Shown here piece after piece: positions 23,300 to 34,809 of a stretch of 64,000 nt of DNA (its first letter is position 1; every line of letters begins with the position of its first letter). Source of the DNA: Pseudovirgaria hyperparasitica (Eukaryota > Ascomycota > Dothideomycetes > Acrospermales > Acrospermaceae). Made by a program: the position numbers and the translations under genes. Under the pieces are notes generated by a model. It was not told where the DNA came from, did no database searches, and was given only the letters and a program-made list of their open reading frames with translations. The stretch lies in the NCBI RefSeq assembly GCF_010093815.1, contig NW_022985566.1:138884-202883 (forward strand), in the 5' to 3' direction.

Positions 23300-25285
23300 T
23301 CATTTGTGATCCCTGCGAAAGGCACTGAAGAGGCGTCTGATGCTCCCATGCTTTTTCTGACATTTCTCCGCAGCAGGACTACTACTGCTCAGGGGTATCA
23401 TACTTGTTGGGCGAGACTTTGAATTCCTTGGAGTGGTGCAGGCACTGAGTGAAGCGGACAAATCACCCGAATCCCAGAGATTCTTGGTCGATTCGGGCGG
23501 GAGATATGCAGAATGTGCGCGGGGAACGGTCGTTTGGGGGTCTGGTGGCCGATTTGATGGTGTTTGATGATATTTCTCCACCTCTGCCTCTTCATCCTCC
23601 TCGCTTGCTGCGGGTAGCGGGGGTGCAATTGCAATCTTGGGAGTGGTAGTAGTACTCATGGCAGAGGTGTGTTGCTCCTTGTCTGAATCAGTCCCCTCGT
23701 CTGCTTCGGCCAGATCTGGCGGTAAGGATGTCCGCTTCCGTTGCCGTTTACTTGAAGCACGTTGCAGGTAGACCGAGCCAGTAGAGGTTGAGCGGCGCGT
23801 AGCGAAGGTGGTGGGAAGCGTCGAGACTCTGGTAGGGGCGGCAGGCGCAGTCTCTGTTGCAGAATGATTGGTGGCGGTGATGGTCTGGCTGCGCAAGGTC
23901 GTGGGTGATCGGAAGAGGCGTGGAAAGGTTCGGCGTGGCTCTTCCGAGCTTGTCGAGCTGCTCAGAACGCTGGCAGTGTCGGAGATGGGCAGGGAAACTC
24001 TGCGTTGCGGCGGCGGCGACGCAAGCCCAGCAGGCGCGGCGGCTGATCCATCGAGTGTTGTCGTTGAGTCGGCAGCAGCAGCAGCAGGCTGGGCATAGCG
24101 GAAAGCTGTTGACCAATTCTCGCAAAAGGCAACATAGACGCCCGAAACGATGATGAATTTACGCAAGGCGTCGTCGGTAAAGGCCATGTCTTTGAGATCC
24201 AGGTTCTGCGACTCGAGGTAGCCAGAGCCGGTGTCGAGGAAGGCGGCGGTAGGGGATTCTTGGGGTGTCTGACCCGGCGATGTATCTGCTTTTGCTGGGA
24301 CTGAATACTGATGCATGATTTCCAACTTCTTGGGCGTCATGGAGGCGATGACTGGATGGCGTCTGGAGTCGGCACTGATTGTGCTGAAATTGAACTTTTT
24401 CTTCTTCTGATCCGGAGCGAGCGTCTGTGCCGAGACACGAGCTATGGACTGCGAGGACATCCTGCGCTTCGGGGCACGCACTACCCATCGAGCCTTGAGC
24501 TCGAGGCCGTGATGATCGGTCGAGGTGAACTCGTAATTCCCATTCCGCAGTTGCGTCACATTCCACACCGAGTTGTCATCCATGCATATCTCCGTGCGCG
24601 TGCTCTTGCCGTCCTGGCTCCTCGTCACGCAAACCACACCAACCGGCTCGCCTCCTTCTGGGGTGTCGTCGTCCAAGCTCTCATTATCGTCGATAGGGCC
24701 ATACGAGTCCGATCGCATGACGACGACATCATCGGGCCCAAGCTTTTCTATGGCCTTGAATATACGACCGAGTTTCCGGGCGAATCGAACGGGACAGCGG
24801 GTGGAGGGAACGACCTCGAATTCGGGCCGTGGACGAGAACCGGGCGTCAGCTTGTGTAGCTGTAGGAGCACGCGAGGCCTGACATGGAGCTTCTGTCGCT
24901 GGCGAGGGCCTGGCGGAGGGTGGGCGAGATTGAAGACCGACTTTGAGCGAGAGGAACGAGTCTTTTGTCTTGACGGGTCATCGTCGGCGGTGGAGGCATT
25001 GGAGACGACGTCTTCACTGGCGTGAGAGAGGGTATCGGAGTCTCTTAGCATCATGCTCTTGCGGGCAGTATGTGTGTGGGATGGATCGGTGTGAAGCACA
25101 ACCTTTTCTGGGAGGGTGTCTGGCGGAGGAGGTTTCTGGAAGGAGACGGCAGAGAGGAGGGCGTTGAGGGCGAAGCGATGCAGAGGAATGGAAGGCGAGT
25201 CGAGGGACGGAGAGGTGGAAGTGGGCGTGGAGAACTCGTGGCCGTGCTGTGCAGCGGCGTCGGCAGCCATTGAGGAGAAGAACAT
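23300..25285 (-). CDS. Conserved-looking fungal protein of unknown function
   Basis: A single open frame of 661 residues with no intron needed. I do not recognise a named family. The N-terminal ~150 residues are Ser/Thr/Pro-rich and look disordered. Residues about 135-285 look folded: a basic segment (KLHVRPRVLLQLHKL), then a stretch rich in alternating hydrophobics, an acidic DDNESLDDD loop and a WVVRAPKRR end. A second ordered piece around 370-400 (FIIVSGVYVAFCENWS) resembles one membrane-proximal or buried helix. The C-terminal third is Ser/Pro/Thr-rich with phosphorylation-like clusters, ending in a basic SIRRLFSAFRRDHK. This suggests a regulatory or scaffold protein with a short folded core. 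The ATG at 25,285 is the first of the frame; Met6 is an alternative. It follows the ATPase in the same orientation with a 0.7-kb gap. Confidence 0.75.
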   Translation of the reverse strand: MFFSSMAADAAAQHGHEFSTPTSTSPSLDSPSIPLHRFALNALLSAVSFQKPPPPDTLPEKVVLHTDPSHTHTARKSMMLRDSDTLSHASEDVVSNASTADDDPSRQKTRSSRSKSVFNLAHPPPGPRQRQKLHVRPRVLLQLHKLTPGSRPRPEFEVVPSTRCPVRFARKLGRIFKAIEKLGPDDVVVMRSDSYGPIDDNESLDDDTPEGGEPVGVVCVTRSQDGKSTRTEICMDDNSVWNVTQLRNGNYEFTSTDHHGLELKARWVVRAPKRRMSSQSIARVSAQTLAPDQKKKKFNFSTISADSRRHPVIASMTPKKLEIMHQYSVPAKADTSPGQTPQESPTAAFLDTGSGYLESQNLDLKDMAFTDDALRKFIIVSGVYVAFCENWSTAFRYAQPAAAAADSTTTLDGSAAAPAGLASPPPQRRVSLPISDTASVLSSSTSSEEPRRTFPRLFRSPTTLRSQTITATNHSATETAPAAPTRVSTLPTTFATRRSTSTGSVYLQRASSKRQRKRTSLPPDLAEADEGTDSDKEQHTSAMSTTTTPKIAIAPPLPAASEEDEEAEVEKYHQTPSNRPPDPQTTVPRAHSAYLPPESTKNLWDSGDLSASLSACTTPRNSKSRPTSMIPLSSSSPAAEKCQKKHGSIRRLFSAFRRDHK

Positions 25286-27025
25286 GTGGTGAAGTGGGTG
25301 GGTGAGTGAGTGGTTAAGGCGAATGGAAGGTGGAGGATGGCAGGCACATGCCGATGGTGGAGGTGGTGAGGTGGTGAGGTGGTGAGGTCAGAGCATGAGT
25401 GGGACGAGAAACAGCATGAGCGAGAAGAGAGGGAGGGGCAGATGAAGATAATATTATTAGGATTACGGACGGACGAGCTGAGGCAGAGCAGGAATCGGAG
25501 GAAAAAGATTGGAGCGGCGTTCAGCCTCAAAAGGAAGAGCCGGGACTGGCACAAGGCTGGCTGGTAATTAGGGTATTGTTATGAAGGAATGGTAGGAAGC
25601 TGGGTGGTGGAAGTCGGTGTAGCTGACGTGAAGGTGGACAAAGGAGTCGGAGTGTAATGTAGTGGAGTAGAGGGGATTGGTAGTAGGTTGTTAGTTGGTG
25701 TTAGGATAGGGATTTTAGTTTGGCTGACAGGTCTCGCAAGCTGGGCGAGAAGCGGTAAGAGGAATTTGTTAGTAGGAATGCAGTCAAGTGACGGACAGAA
25801 AGGAGGAGTTCAGCCAAGAGCGCGGACGGACGAGAAGAAGATTTCGAGTATTATTATGATTCGGCTTGCCAGACTGGTGAGATGGAGTGATGGATGGGAT
25901 GATGGGATGGAGAGAGAGACCGGGGCATGGGTGGTGGTCGGCATGACTCTCCAGCCGGCTCCGGTGATGAAGGTGACTTCTGGATGATGAAGGTGGGCTG
26001 ACTTTAGTAGGATGGCGGAATGGCCAGGCTAGGTAATTAAGGTAATTATTAGACAAAGACACTCTACGCAGTCGCAGATTATCCAATCCATCCTCCCTCC
26101 CTACCACCACCTCTTTCGCTTCCACAGTTCCAGGTGGGACATGACGACAAGACGATGAAACCGGGGCCGCCGCATTGGACCTGATCCAGGCAGCGATCAC
26201 TTTGCTAACCAGTATAGAACTATAGAAGGACAGTTACGGGCGGGTGGTTCGCAGCGTGCCAAGCCAGCCGACCAGGATGGCGCAGTCGCATCATTACTGG
26301 CCCCCCTTTGAAGTCTTGAGCAGCAACAGAGTTAATGCTCCGGGCGCAGTCGGCGACGTTCGTTCAGGGGGAGAGATGGCTGACTGACTCTGGCTGAGTG
26401 GTGACTGGCACCAGGCTGGGTGTAAGTAGAGTGTATACTGTATAGTTGCAAGTGACGGGTCTGTAGATCTGTCAAAGCCCGGCACTGCTGCTGTGTAGGA
26501 TCAATAAATTACCAATTACCAATCCCTGATTACACATCACCCACACGTTACCCATCGAGGGGCAGCCCGTCAGCCCACCGGTAATAGGAAAATAGCAAGA
26601 CGTTCGCCGCGTTGACCCTTCCGCACGCATCCGAGAGAGAGACTACAACATCAGACTGTTGTCCCTTCTATCATGCCTTTTGCTGCGAGTCTTGTCGTCC
26701 TCGTCGTCTTGGAGCTGTGCCATCGCTATCATCACCATTGACCTGCGAGCCTGCCCCTCCCTCGGCCGAATCCTCATTTCTCTTCAAAGAAGGAATCTTC
26801 ATGCCTGCATCGTGACTACTGTCCACCTTACTGCTTCCCTTCCACCCTTAATTACCATCCCACTCTGCTCGCTATAAACAAACACACAATCACTCACTCA
26901 CTCACTGCTCTTCGTCTTCATCCCCAACCAACAACCATCCATACTTGCACTCTGGGCCACTTTCATTCTTTCACTCATTCATTCGCTATTATCCATCCAT
27001 TCTCCCATACACGCCCGGCCCGCCC
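25286..27025. other. Divergent intergenic region, no gene seen
   Basis: About 1.7 kb between divergently transcribed genes (minus gene at 25,285, plus gene at 27,026), so it carries both promoters and leaders. CT-rich leader-like sequence lies before 27,026 (CACTCACTCACTC repeats near 26,889-26,905). Purine-rich GGTGAGGT repeats lie just upstream of 25,285. No coding frame is convincing. Confidence 0.6.
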
Positions 27026-27215
27026 ATGGATCTGCTCGATCCTCGCACCGGTCCCGACTCTGATACCTTGTCCTATCCAAACCCCTTTCTCAACTACACC
27101 GCTGCCAAGGCTTGGTTCGTCGACAACGGCGGCCGCTTTCATGAGAAATGCTTTCTGGATCGTAGCTCCACCGGCGTCGCTTTGTATGCCCGGCAAGACA
27201 TCCCTCTTGATCATC

Positions 27216-27248
<33 letters not shown>

Positions 27249-29679
27249 CCACCACTGAGCCAACATCTGACAATGTCATCTGCTACTGTCCCATGAATCT
27301 GTCCATCTCCTACCTCAACGTACTGCCCCCAGATCACCCACACTTCAAGCTCTCCATCCCGCATTTCTATGATAGTCTGGCTGCCAAGCTCGTTGCCTCC
27401 ACCCCTCTCCACGTCGTCTCCTGGTTCTTCTTGGCCGAGCAATATCTAAAAGGCAAGGACTCGCCCTGGTACTACTACATCGCCGCTCTGCCTCCCATCG
27501 GTGACATTCCCTGGATAGACGAGGATTACGTCAAGCCCTGGCTGCGAGGCACAAACCTCTTCCATGCCACCGACGCAAGAAACGTCCTATGGAATTCCTG
27601 GATAGAAAAGGCCTTGCAAATACTGCGCGACGCCGGCTTCCGTCACCTCGACAAGTACAACTGGTCAGCCTCTTCACTCCTTCTTGTGATGCAACAAACG
27701 CACACTGGCCGACACTGCTCCAGCCCCCATACTGACTGGCCCCTCAAGCCGGCTAACTGAGTTGCAGGGATCTCATGCACTGGGCTGCACAGCTCTACTC
27801 CTCCAGAGGCTTCACTTCCACACACATCTTCCCAGACATCACCCCTCCTCTCTCCATCCTCTTTCCCGTCATAGACTTTCTCAATCACAGCAACGATGCA
27901 AAAGTCACCTGGGCCTTCACTCCCCGCGCCAATCCAGACGGCTTCTACCTCGAGACCAACCAGTCGCACAAACGGGGCGACCAAGTCTTTAACAACTACG
28001 GGCCAAAGTCTAATGAAGAATTGATGCTGGGATACGGTTTTTGTATCAAGAACAATCCATTCGATCATGTCGTCATGCGTCCCGTCCTCAGTCACCAGCT
28101 CGACCAACTGAGCCTCGCCTTCAGAGAAGAACTGGCTGCCTGCTCGGGCAGGAACGTGGTCGAACTGCAGGCCGGTGTCGACTTCTTCATCCGCAGAGCT
28201 GACCACCCGGCTGGCGACTACCGCGCCGCCAACTATCCCACCCTTCTCACCTTCTTTCACCCTCGTCTGGTGAGGATGCTGATCGGGCTCAGCTACGCCA
28301 CCTCCCATCGCGTTCGTCGCAACGGCCGGGCCCCCATCGACTTGGGCAAGCCAGACCAGGGTCGTCTCATCCTGCAGGCCTATCGCAACATTGTCAAGTC
28401 TCTCGAGGGCCGCGTCGCCGCTATCCGCCAGAACCAGAGAGAGAATGGCGTGCCAGAGAGCGCGCGCCAGAACTTTGCCGTCATTTACCGCGACTCGCAG
28501 CTCGACATTATGCTCGACGTCATCCAGCGCTACACCGAGACGGTCCAGTCCCTTCTCGCCGTCGGCCAACGCCCACTTCCAGACCTCAGCGGCAGCTGCG
28601 CCATTGTCGACCTGACCAATGTCATGTACGCCCTGAGGGAGACTATGCCCGACCACTACGAGGACTTTGTCGACGGCATCTCGAATGAGGTGCCCGACAC
28701 GCGTGATCCGGCCGAGATTGTGAGCCACGAGAATGCCGACACCGTCTTTGTCATGCTGCTCGCCTTTATCAGGACGAGCCGGGTCGTGCCCCTGCGGAAC
28801 GGCCTCATCCTGCTCCCACAAGCATGGGTTTCGGACCTCATGGCCTCCTACACCCGTCCCATTGCCGATGCCGTAGACACTGTCAGCAGACCCTTTTGCG
28901 AGTCGGTAATCGAGCTCGCCCGGCATGGCCGCAGCCCGTCCTCGGTCTGGCTGGAGAATGAGCCCGAGAATGACATGGTCGAGAATATGGTGTGGGCCAT
29001 GTGGGTCTTTGGCCACGAGGCCTGGCACTGGGAGGGCAGGGACGTTATTTATGTCCGAGATTTGGTTGGCACCGTACCCTTTCATGGCTATGCCAAGGAG
29101 GACTGGCTGTGGCCAGACTGTCCCGCTCCAGCCGAGGGCGGCGGCGGCGGCGGCGGCGGCAACGTTGACGGCGGCGACGACGACGGCGATTCGGGGGTGA
29201 CCAGAGACGACGGTGATTCGGGGGCGACAGCAGCAGCAGCGGAGGACAATTCGGATCTTGGTTCTTCTGAGGCGGTCGGTGGTGGTGGTGCTGCTGCTGC
29301 TGCTCCTAGGCCCATGATTCGCGCAAGAGTCTCCTCCGGTCTGGCCCCAACAATGCCGTCGAGAGTGACGGAGAGAATGGCCGAGCAAGCGCCGTCGAGA
29401 CAGCCGTCGACGGGGAACCTGTACACTGCCAGTAATGGTGTCAACGGTCATGCTGCCGACGGTCCTGCTGTCAACGGTCATGCTGCCGACGGTCCTGCTG
29501 TCAACGGTCATGCTGCCGATGGTCCTGCTGTCAACGGTCATGCTGCCGACGGTCCTGCTGTCAACGGTGATGCTGTCAACGGTGATGCTGTCAACGGCCG
29601 TGCTGCCGATGGTCCTGCCGTCAACGGTGATGCTGTCAACGGCCATGCTGTCAATGGATCATCAAGCGGAGCCAACTAG
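27026..29679 (+). CDS. SET-domain lysine methyltransferase-like protein with repeat tail
   Basis: A SET-domain protein of the SETD3/SETD6/RKM (Rubisco LSMT-like) type, which methylates lysine, or in SETD3 histidine, in proteins such as ribosomal or cytoskeletal proteins using S-adenosylmethionine. Exons: 27,026-27,663 and 27,768-29,679 (intron 104 bp). The product is 849 residues. The split SET core shows a [18 protein letters not shown] beginning, an acidic (Asp)n insert, the catalytic NHSND block and the [15 protein letters not shown] block near the end of SET. A substrate-binding-like helical region follows. Residues from about 690 are low complexity: poly-Gly, poly-Ala and then a [10 protein letters not shown] decapeptide repeat. 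The start at 27,026 (MDLLDP) is chosen over an in-frame ATG 27 codons upstream because it has better context and a family-like N-terminus. The target is unknown. It converges on the cellobiose dehydrogenase gene. Confidence 0.85.
29440..29654 (+). repeat. In-frame 30-bp tandem repeat ([10 protein letters not shown])
   Basis: Four near-identical 30-bp units (29,440-29,559) are followed by shuffled 15-bp half-units ([15 protein letters not shown]). All are in frame at the C-terminus of the SET-domain protein, which ends SSSGAN. The unit length keeps the reading frame on copy-number change. Confidence 0.9.
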
Positions 29680-30353
29680 AAGAAAAAAAAAACCTTCGCA
29701 TCATCAAGGCCAGGAGCTGCCGTGCTCAAAGTCGCCGCAAACTCCCTTTTATACCATTAGAGAATTGACAATCTAACACCACAACGCCCACTCCCATGAT
29801 TTTCATCTCCAAAATCAGGCCCACGCACATCGTCCACACATGCTTCCAAGACAAGCCCCCTTCGTTTCCACTCCGTGCACGGAATGGCCTATCGATCTTA
29901 CCATACTATTCGTAATCTTCTGTCTCGTCCGTCAGCAGACAGTTATTGCTGGCAGTCACCTTGCAGTGTGCCACCCTTTGTACTAGCAGGAGTCAAGAGA
30001 GATGAACGCCCAGCAGGTGTGTCACCGCTGAAAGTCATGTAATTGCACACGACTATAATGCGCAGAGACATGTATGAGCATGCTTTTTTTTTTTTTTCAT
30101 TCGTGATGTTTGGTTACCTGTCTTGCCTTTCCGATCCGCCCTTTCTTTCCTTTCTTCCCGAGAATTGAACTTGAATGACTACCATTAATGTGGTCGTTCG
30201 AAGCTCGCAGAAAAGCCGGGCGCGCCAGGGATGGCAGGCTATCGTTCCACACATGAAGTCATGTACTCGGCATGAGCAACCTTTGTCTACGAGCACACCT
30301 AGCCCGAGCACACCTAGCCCTACTCCTTCCAGACCGTTCGAACTTACTCGACC
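29680..30353. other. Convergent 3' intergenic region
   Basis: 3' flanks of the SET-domain gene (+) and cellobiose dehydrogenase gene (-). Includes an A run just after the SET stop codon and a T14-type run near 30,085-30,098. No gene seen. Confidence 0.6.
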
Positions 30354-33131
30354 TCACAAGCACTATACAAGCACAATTAGCACGCACTCACACACACACG
30401 CCCCCGCGAAGCCCAAGCCACAAACTCACCTGCCCATAATCCGGATTGACAACCACACACACCAGCCCAACCGCACAGAACCGCGCCCCAGCATAACTCC
30501 GCCCGGCACACTGCCCATACCGCCCCACCGGCCCCGCCACAGCAAGCCCAAGAATCCGCTCACTCGCCCGCTCCGCCACCGCCGCCACCGCCGCCGACGG
30601 ATTCGAACTGACATGCCCCGGAAACACACTCGCATCCACCACAAACACATTATCCGTCCCGTACACCCGCGCATCCACATCCACGACCGCCGTCCCGCCC
30701 GTCAGCAGCCCATTGTCCGTGCCCATCTTCGCCGTGCCAATCCAGTGGTTTGCCCGTCGCGCCGCCGGCGTCCGCGGATAGCCTGCCAGGTACGCCTCGA
30801 CCGAGGTGCCCGGACTGGGCCGTTCGATTGTGATGCGCTGGTCCGAGGAGGAGGCTGTCAGGGCGGCGAGGATGGTGCGTAGGCTGGATGCTACTGCTGC
30901 GTTGTCGGCGGCGGTCTTGAGGTATGGTGGGTCGGAGACGAGGATGGAGAGGGCGGGCGTGATGGTTAGGGTGCCGCGCGAGGTGGCGCCGCGGCCGAGG
31001 TATTGCGAGATTGTCATGGATGTGTTTGCCGGGTTGGAGACGTCGAGGGAGGGCTCGACGCGGGCGGTGTATTGGAGTTGGCGGGCGGTGGTGTTGCTAT
31101 CGCCGGGTATGACGTGCCAGAAGATGGGGCCGATGTTGGGTGCTGCCTGGGCGAGGATGCCGGTGCGGGAAGTCAGGTAGGCGGATGCGTCTGCGGGGAT
31201 GGGGTGGTCGTAGGCAGCGTAGAAGTCGTAGGCTGAGACGTCCGGGTGGCGGATCACGATGTCGGTGTTGGCGTGGTCGTTGAGGTTGTGCCCGACGGGC
31301 AGGATGATCCAGTCGGATTGGTTGGCGAAGCTTGCGCCGTCGAGGGCGGAGCTGGCGACGGTCTTGAGCTGGTCTGCTGGCCCGATGCCGGAGCGGAAGA
31401 GGATCTTGGCTGTGTTGAAGGTGCCGGCGGAGAGGATGACGCGGCCTGTGTTTGTGGTCAGGTTGACGATGCCGCAGTGTCCGGCCTCGAGCTCGACGCC
31501 GGTGGCGTGGCCGGTGGCGGTGCGCACGACGCGCCGGACGGATGTGTTGGTGAGCAGGCGGAAGTTCTTGCGCGCGCTGGCCGTGACGAGGTATGTAGCC
31601 AGCGGCCCGCCGCGCTCGCCATGCGAGAACATGTACGATGTCTGCGCGAACACTCTGTCCTTGAGGTCCGGGTCCGCGTTGGCGCCGCGCGTCAGGTTCC
31701 GCCAGCCGGCTGCGGACAGGGCGTTTGCGATGACGGCGTAGCCTTCCTGCTTGTAGAGCCGGTTGTCGGCGGACGGGTGCTCGGTGCCCGGGATGCGGGC
31801 GAAGACGCGGGACACGGGGCGCGCCATGTCGACTGCCTTCCAGCCGGCGGGGAAGTTTGCGTCCCAGTCGGGGGCGGGGGGTTTCCACCAGAGGCCTGCG
31901 TTTACGGCTGTGCCGCCGCCGAGCACGCAGCCGGCCATCTGGTCGATGCCGGTGCAGGCTACGCCCGCCGAGTTGACCCAGATCTCGTTGCAGAGGCCGG
32001 GTACGTCGAAGCGCGTCAGGTTCGTGCCGGCTAGCCAGGTGGGCTTGAGCGTGCCGGCCCAGCGGCCGGAGGATGGCGGGCCTTTTTCGATTAGGAGGAC
32101 GCTTTTGCCGGCTTCGGAGAGGCGGTCTGCTAGGGGGATGCCTGCTGCGCCGGCGCCGACGATGATGTAGTCGTATGCTGCCGTTGGTGCCGCGGTGCCT
32201 GAGCAGCTTGCGCCTGGTGGGACGGTCGTGGTCGAGGGAGGTCTTGTTGTTGTTGTTGTTGTTTTCGTTGTTACAGTAGTCGACGGGGGTGTAGGCGTAG
32301 CCGACGAAGCCCACGCCGCATACCCAGCCTGCCGCATACTCGCAATCGGCATGCCAAAGATGCCAATCCCATTATCATGCTCCACGACCACCCTCGCATC
32401 ATCCGACGTGACCGGCTCCGGGCTGGCAAACGCCTGCACCCACGCGAGGACCTGCGCGGAATGTGTGTTTGTAGTGATCGGTGGCTGACTCCCTACCGCG
32501 CCGTTCTGGTCCCAGTACCAGCACCAGCGACAGCGGTACGTGAGGGTGAAGTGCGTGGCATTGACCGTCTCGGCAATCTTGATGAGCGTGGCGTTGCCGG
32601 TGTAGGCGTCTGGCTCGACGTAGCCGGTTGCGAAGCGGAAGGACGAGCGCACTGTTGTGCCGTCTGCCCATGCGATGAGCAGGAGGGCGTTGGGCATGCT
32701 GCCGCCGTGGCTCACGCCGCTCCAGCCTGCGCCGTTGGTGCGGGCTCCGACCTGTTTTGTTGTGTCCTTGATCAGTGTACGTGCCGTGCCTTTCACGATA
32801 GCTGGGACGCACTATCTGTCCGATATACTCATCGCTAGACCCCGCTGCGTCCTCCTCCGTTGCGGGCAGGGCTAGTCCCCACTGGAACCCGCCTTTGGTT
32901 TGGGTATCGGGCCAGGTCTGACGGTAGAAGGTGATGCCGGTGTCTGGATCTGTGTAGGATTCTTGGGCAAAGGTGCTGGAGAGGACTTTTTTTGTGGCGG
33001 ATTTATGGTTAGTTCCGTTGTGCTTATTTATTGGGAGACAAGAGGGGCATGTATGTATACGGACATGTTGATAGCAGGAGCAGTAGTGACAGCGTCGCCG
33101 CGTGGGAGATGGGGAGCTTGGGTATCTTCAT
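30354..33131 (-). CDS. Cellobiose dehydrogenase with C-terminal CBM1
   Basis: A secreted flavocytochrome that oxidises cellobiose to cellobionolactone and passes electrons through its heme domain to lytic polysaccharide monooxygenases during cellulose breakdown. Exons on the minus strand: 33,131-33,061, 32,975-32,813, 32,751-30,430 and 30,362-30,354. Introns are 85, 61 and 67 bp. The product is 854 residues. A signal peptide comes first (MKIPKLPISHAATLSLLLLL). The cytochrome domain has candidate heme ligands Met97 (GGSM) and His203 (EHDNG). A Thr/Pro-rich linker follows, then a GMC dehydrogenase with VGAGAAG (about 276-282), ANHW (His about 747) and SNPSAA (Asn about 795). The protein ends in a fungal cellulose-binding module (YGQC...NPDYGQCL). 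The last two residues and the stop are in a 9-nt exon. Intron 1 could use another donor/acceptor pair (GTCCGT with AAAG). The linker and CBM1 suggest an ascomycete class II enzyme. Confidence 0.92.
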
Positions 33132-34809
33132 GTTGGTGATGATGTTGGCGTTGATGTTGATGATGATGTTGGTGATGATGTTGATGTTGGAGATGAATAT
33201 AACGAAGAATAGGTAGCCAGCTCAAACGAGACTAGACGAGACGAGAGAAAGAAGAGAAAGTAGTTATAAAGTTGCAAGGAAAATAAAATGAAGTTATGTA
33301 ACAAAGGGGGACACGAAATCAGGAAATCAGCAAGCCCGCCCCAAAAGACAGTCGATAGCTATCATGTTATATAGCCCCCCTCCCTACCTAGCTATCAGAA
33401 AAGCCGTCCAGGGTTAGATTGACGAGTGTTGTGCCACGAGTTGATAAAAAATAATCTCCCTTACTGCTACTCAAATACCCAACCCAACCCAACCCATCAC
33501 ACGTGGCAGTGACTCAACTCTCAACTCAACTCAGTCACTACAACACCAAATAGTAACATCACCTACTTCGCCGAAGTCAGGTCATGGCATGGCATGTCAC
33601 GCGCGTGCCGGAGAGTGAGTGTGAGTGTCTGTGTGTGAGTGAAAGTGTTAGAGAGAGGCACGGGGTAATATAATATACGGTTATAATGATGTATATGTAT
33701 GTGTATGTGTGAGTTTTGATTGAGGTTGATTACGCCGACAGGGGGAGTTGGGGTAAGCTTGGGGTTTGGCGCGGCACGAGATGCCCCGCATAAAATACTT
33801 TAAGCTTTTGATTGTTTGCTTGGTTTTTTTTTCGGGATGATGTTTTTTGGCTTTGAGTTTATCCGGCCAATGAACGAGCTGTGCAATTTCTTTTAATTCT
33901 TTATTTTATTTTAGTTTTTCCTGGTATTTTTACATTTGGATTGGATTCCGGAGTCTTGCTATGCTATGCTATGCCGTGTTGGAGTCTCGTGTACTTCAGG
34001 TGGGTGAGCTTGTTGTCCTTGTTTGTGGTCCGTGGACCCCGGGCACGCGATCCGGATGACAGGCATCAGGGCCCGACGGCTGTTTACACCTTAGTGCTAG
34101 ATGTGAGTCCTACTGTAGCCCTGTATGCGTGTGGTGTCTTCCAATCCTGGTCCTTTGATGTAATACACCCCATGGCCATCGCATGTCGCTTTTCCGGCGT
34201 CGTGGTCTTGGTGGTAAGGCCCAACAAGCCTTCTATATCCATGCGCCGTGGCGATACTGACCAAGCATGCATGTATGGATGCGCTTCGATTCGTCGCTGA
34301 TGTCTCAATTTTGCAGTTGGATATGATTATTATTTCGCCAATGGCGACCCTCCACCGGACTTCTGCGCATAAAAGTCTGGTGAGCAACTTGCTCTCCGTG
34401 GCCGGAACAAAGCAGTCGGTCAGCCGTGCGTCCGTCTGGGCGTCGCGGTATCCTCGCAGTCTTGTAGAGACTGACTGAGCACTCATCGTGGTCTCGCAGA
34501 TTTAATATCAGCCATGTACATACAGCCGGAATGAGGCGCATCTTGTATTCTGCGTGCGAGCTCGGCGCGAGTACCTCTGCACATTCCCGTCTCCAAGCCA
34601 GTCTGGATGCACGGTGTCGCTCAGGGGCATACATACCACAGGTACGTACTCTTTTCTCGTTTCAACTGACTCGCGTGCGCGCACGTGTGCGGCTGTGTGC
34701 GACTGTGTGCAGCTGTGTGCAGCTGTGTGAGCAAGGGCGCAATGGAAGAAGTGAAGGCGGTCGGATCAGTGGAAAGCGGAAACTCTAGTATATAATTACA
34801 TACACTTCA
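33132..34809. other. Intergenic, no supported gene
   Basis: Promoter side of the dehydrogenase gene and the 3' side of the decarboxylase gene. GATGTTGGT-type trinucleotide-like repeats lie at about 33,131-33,195 just upstream of the start codon. A 139-codon plus-strand frame at 33,881-34,300 begins with a hydrophobic stretch but then loses any protein-like character, so it is not called. Confidence 0.6.

Noticed and set aside
27643-29646. Antisense 667-codon frame as a real gene
   Set aside because: It lies wholly opposite a recognised SET-domain exon, has no domain, and its repeats are the reverse of the coding repeat; kept only as a low-interest observation.
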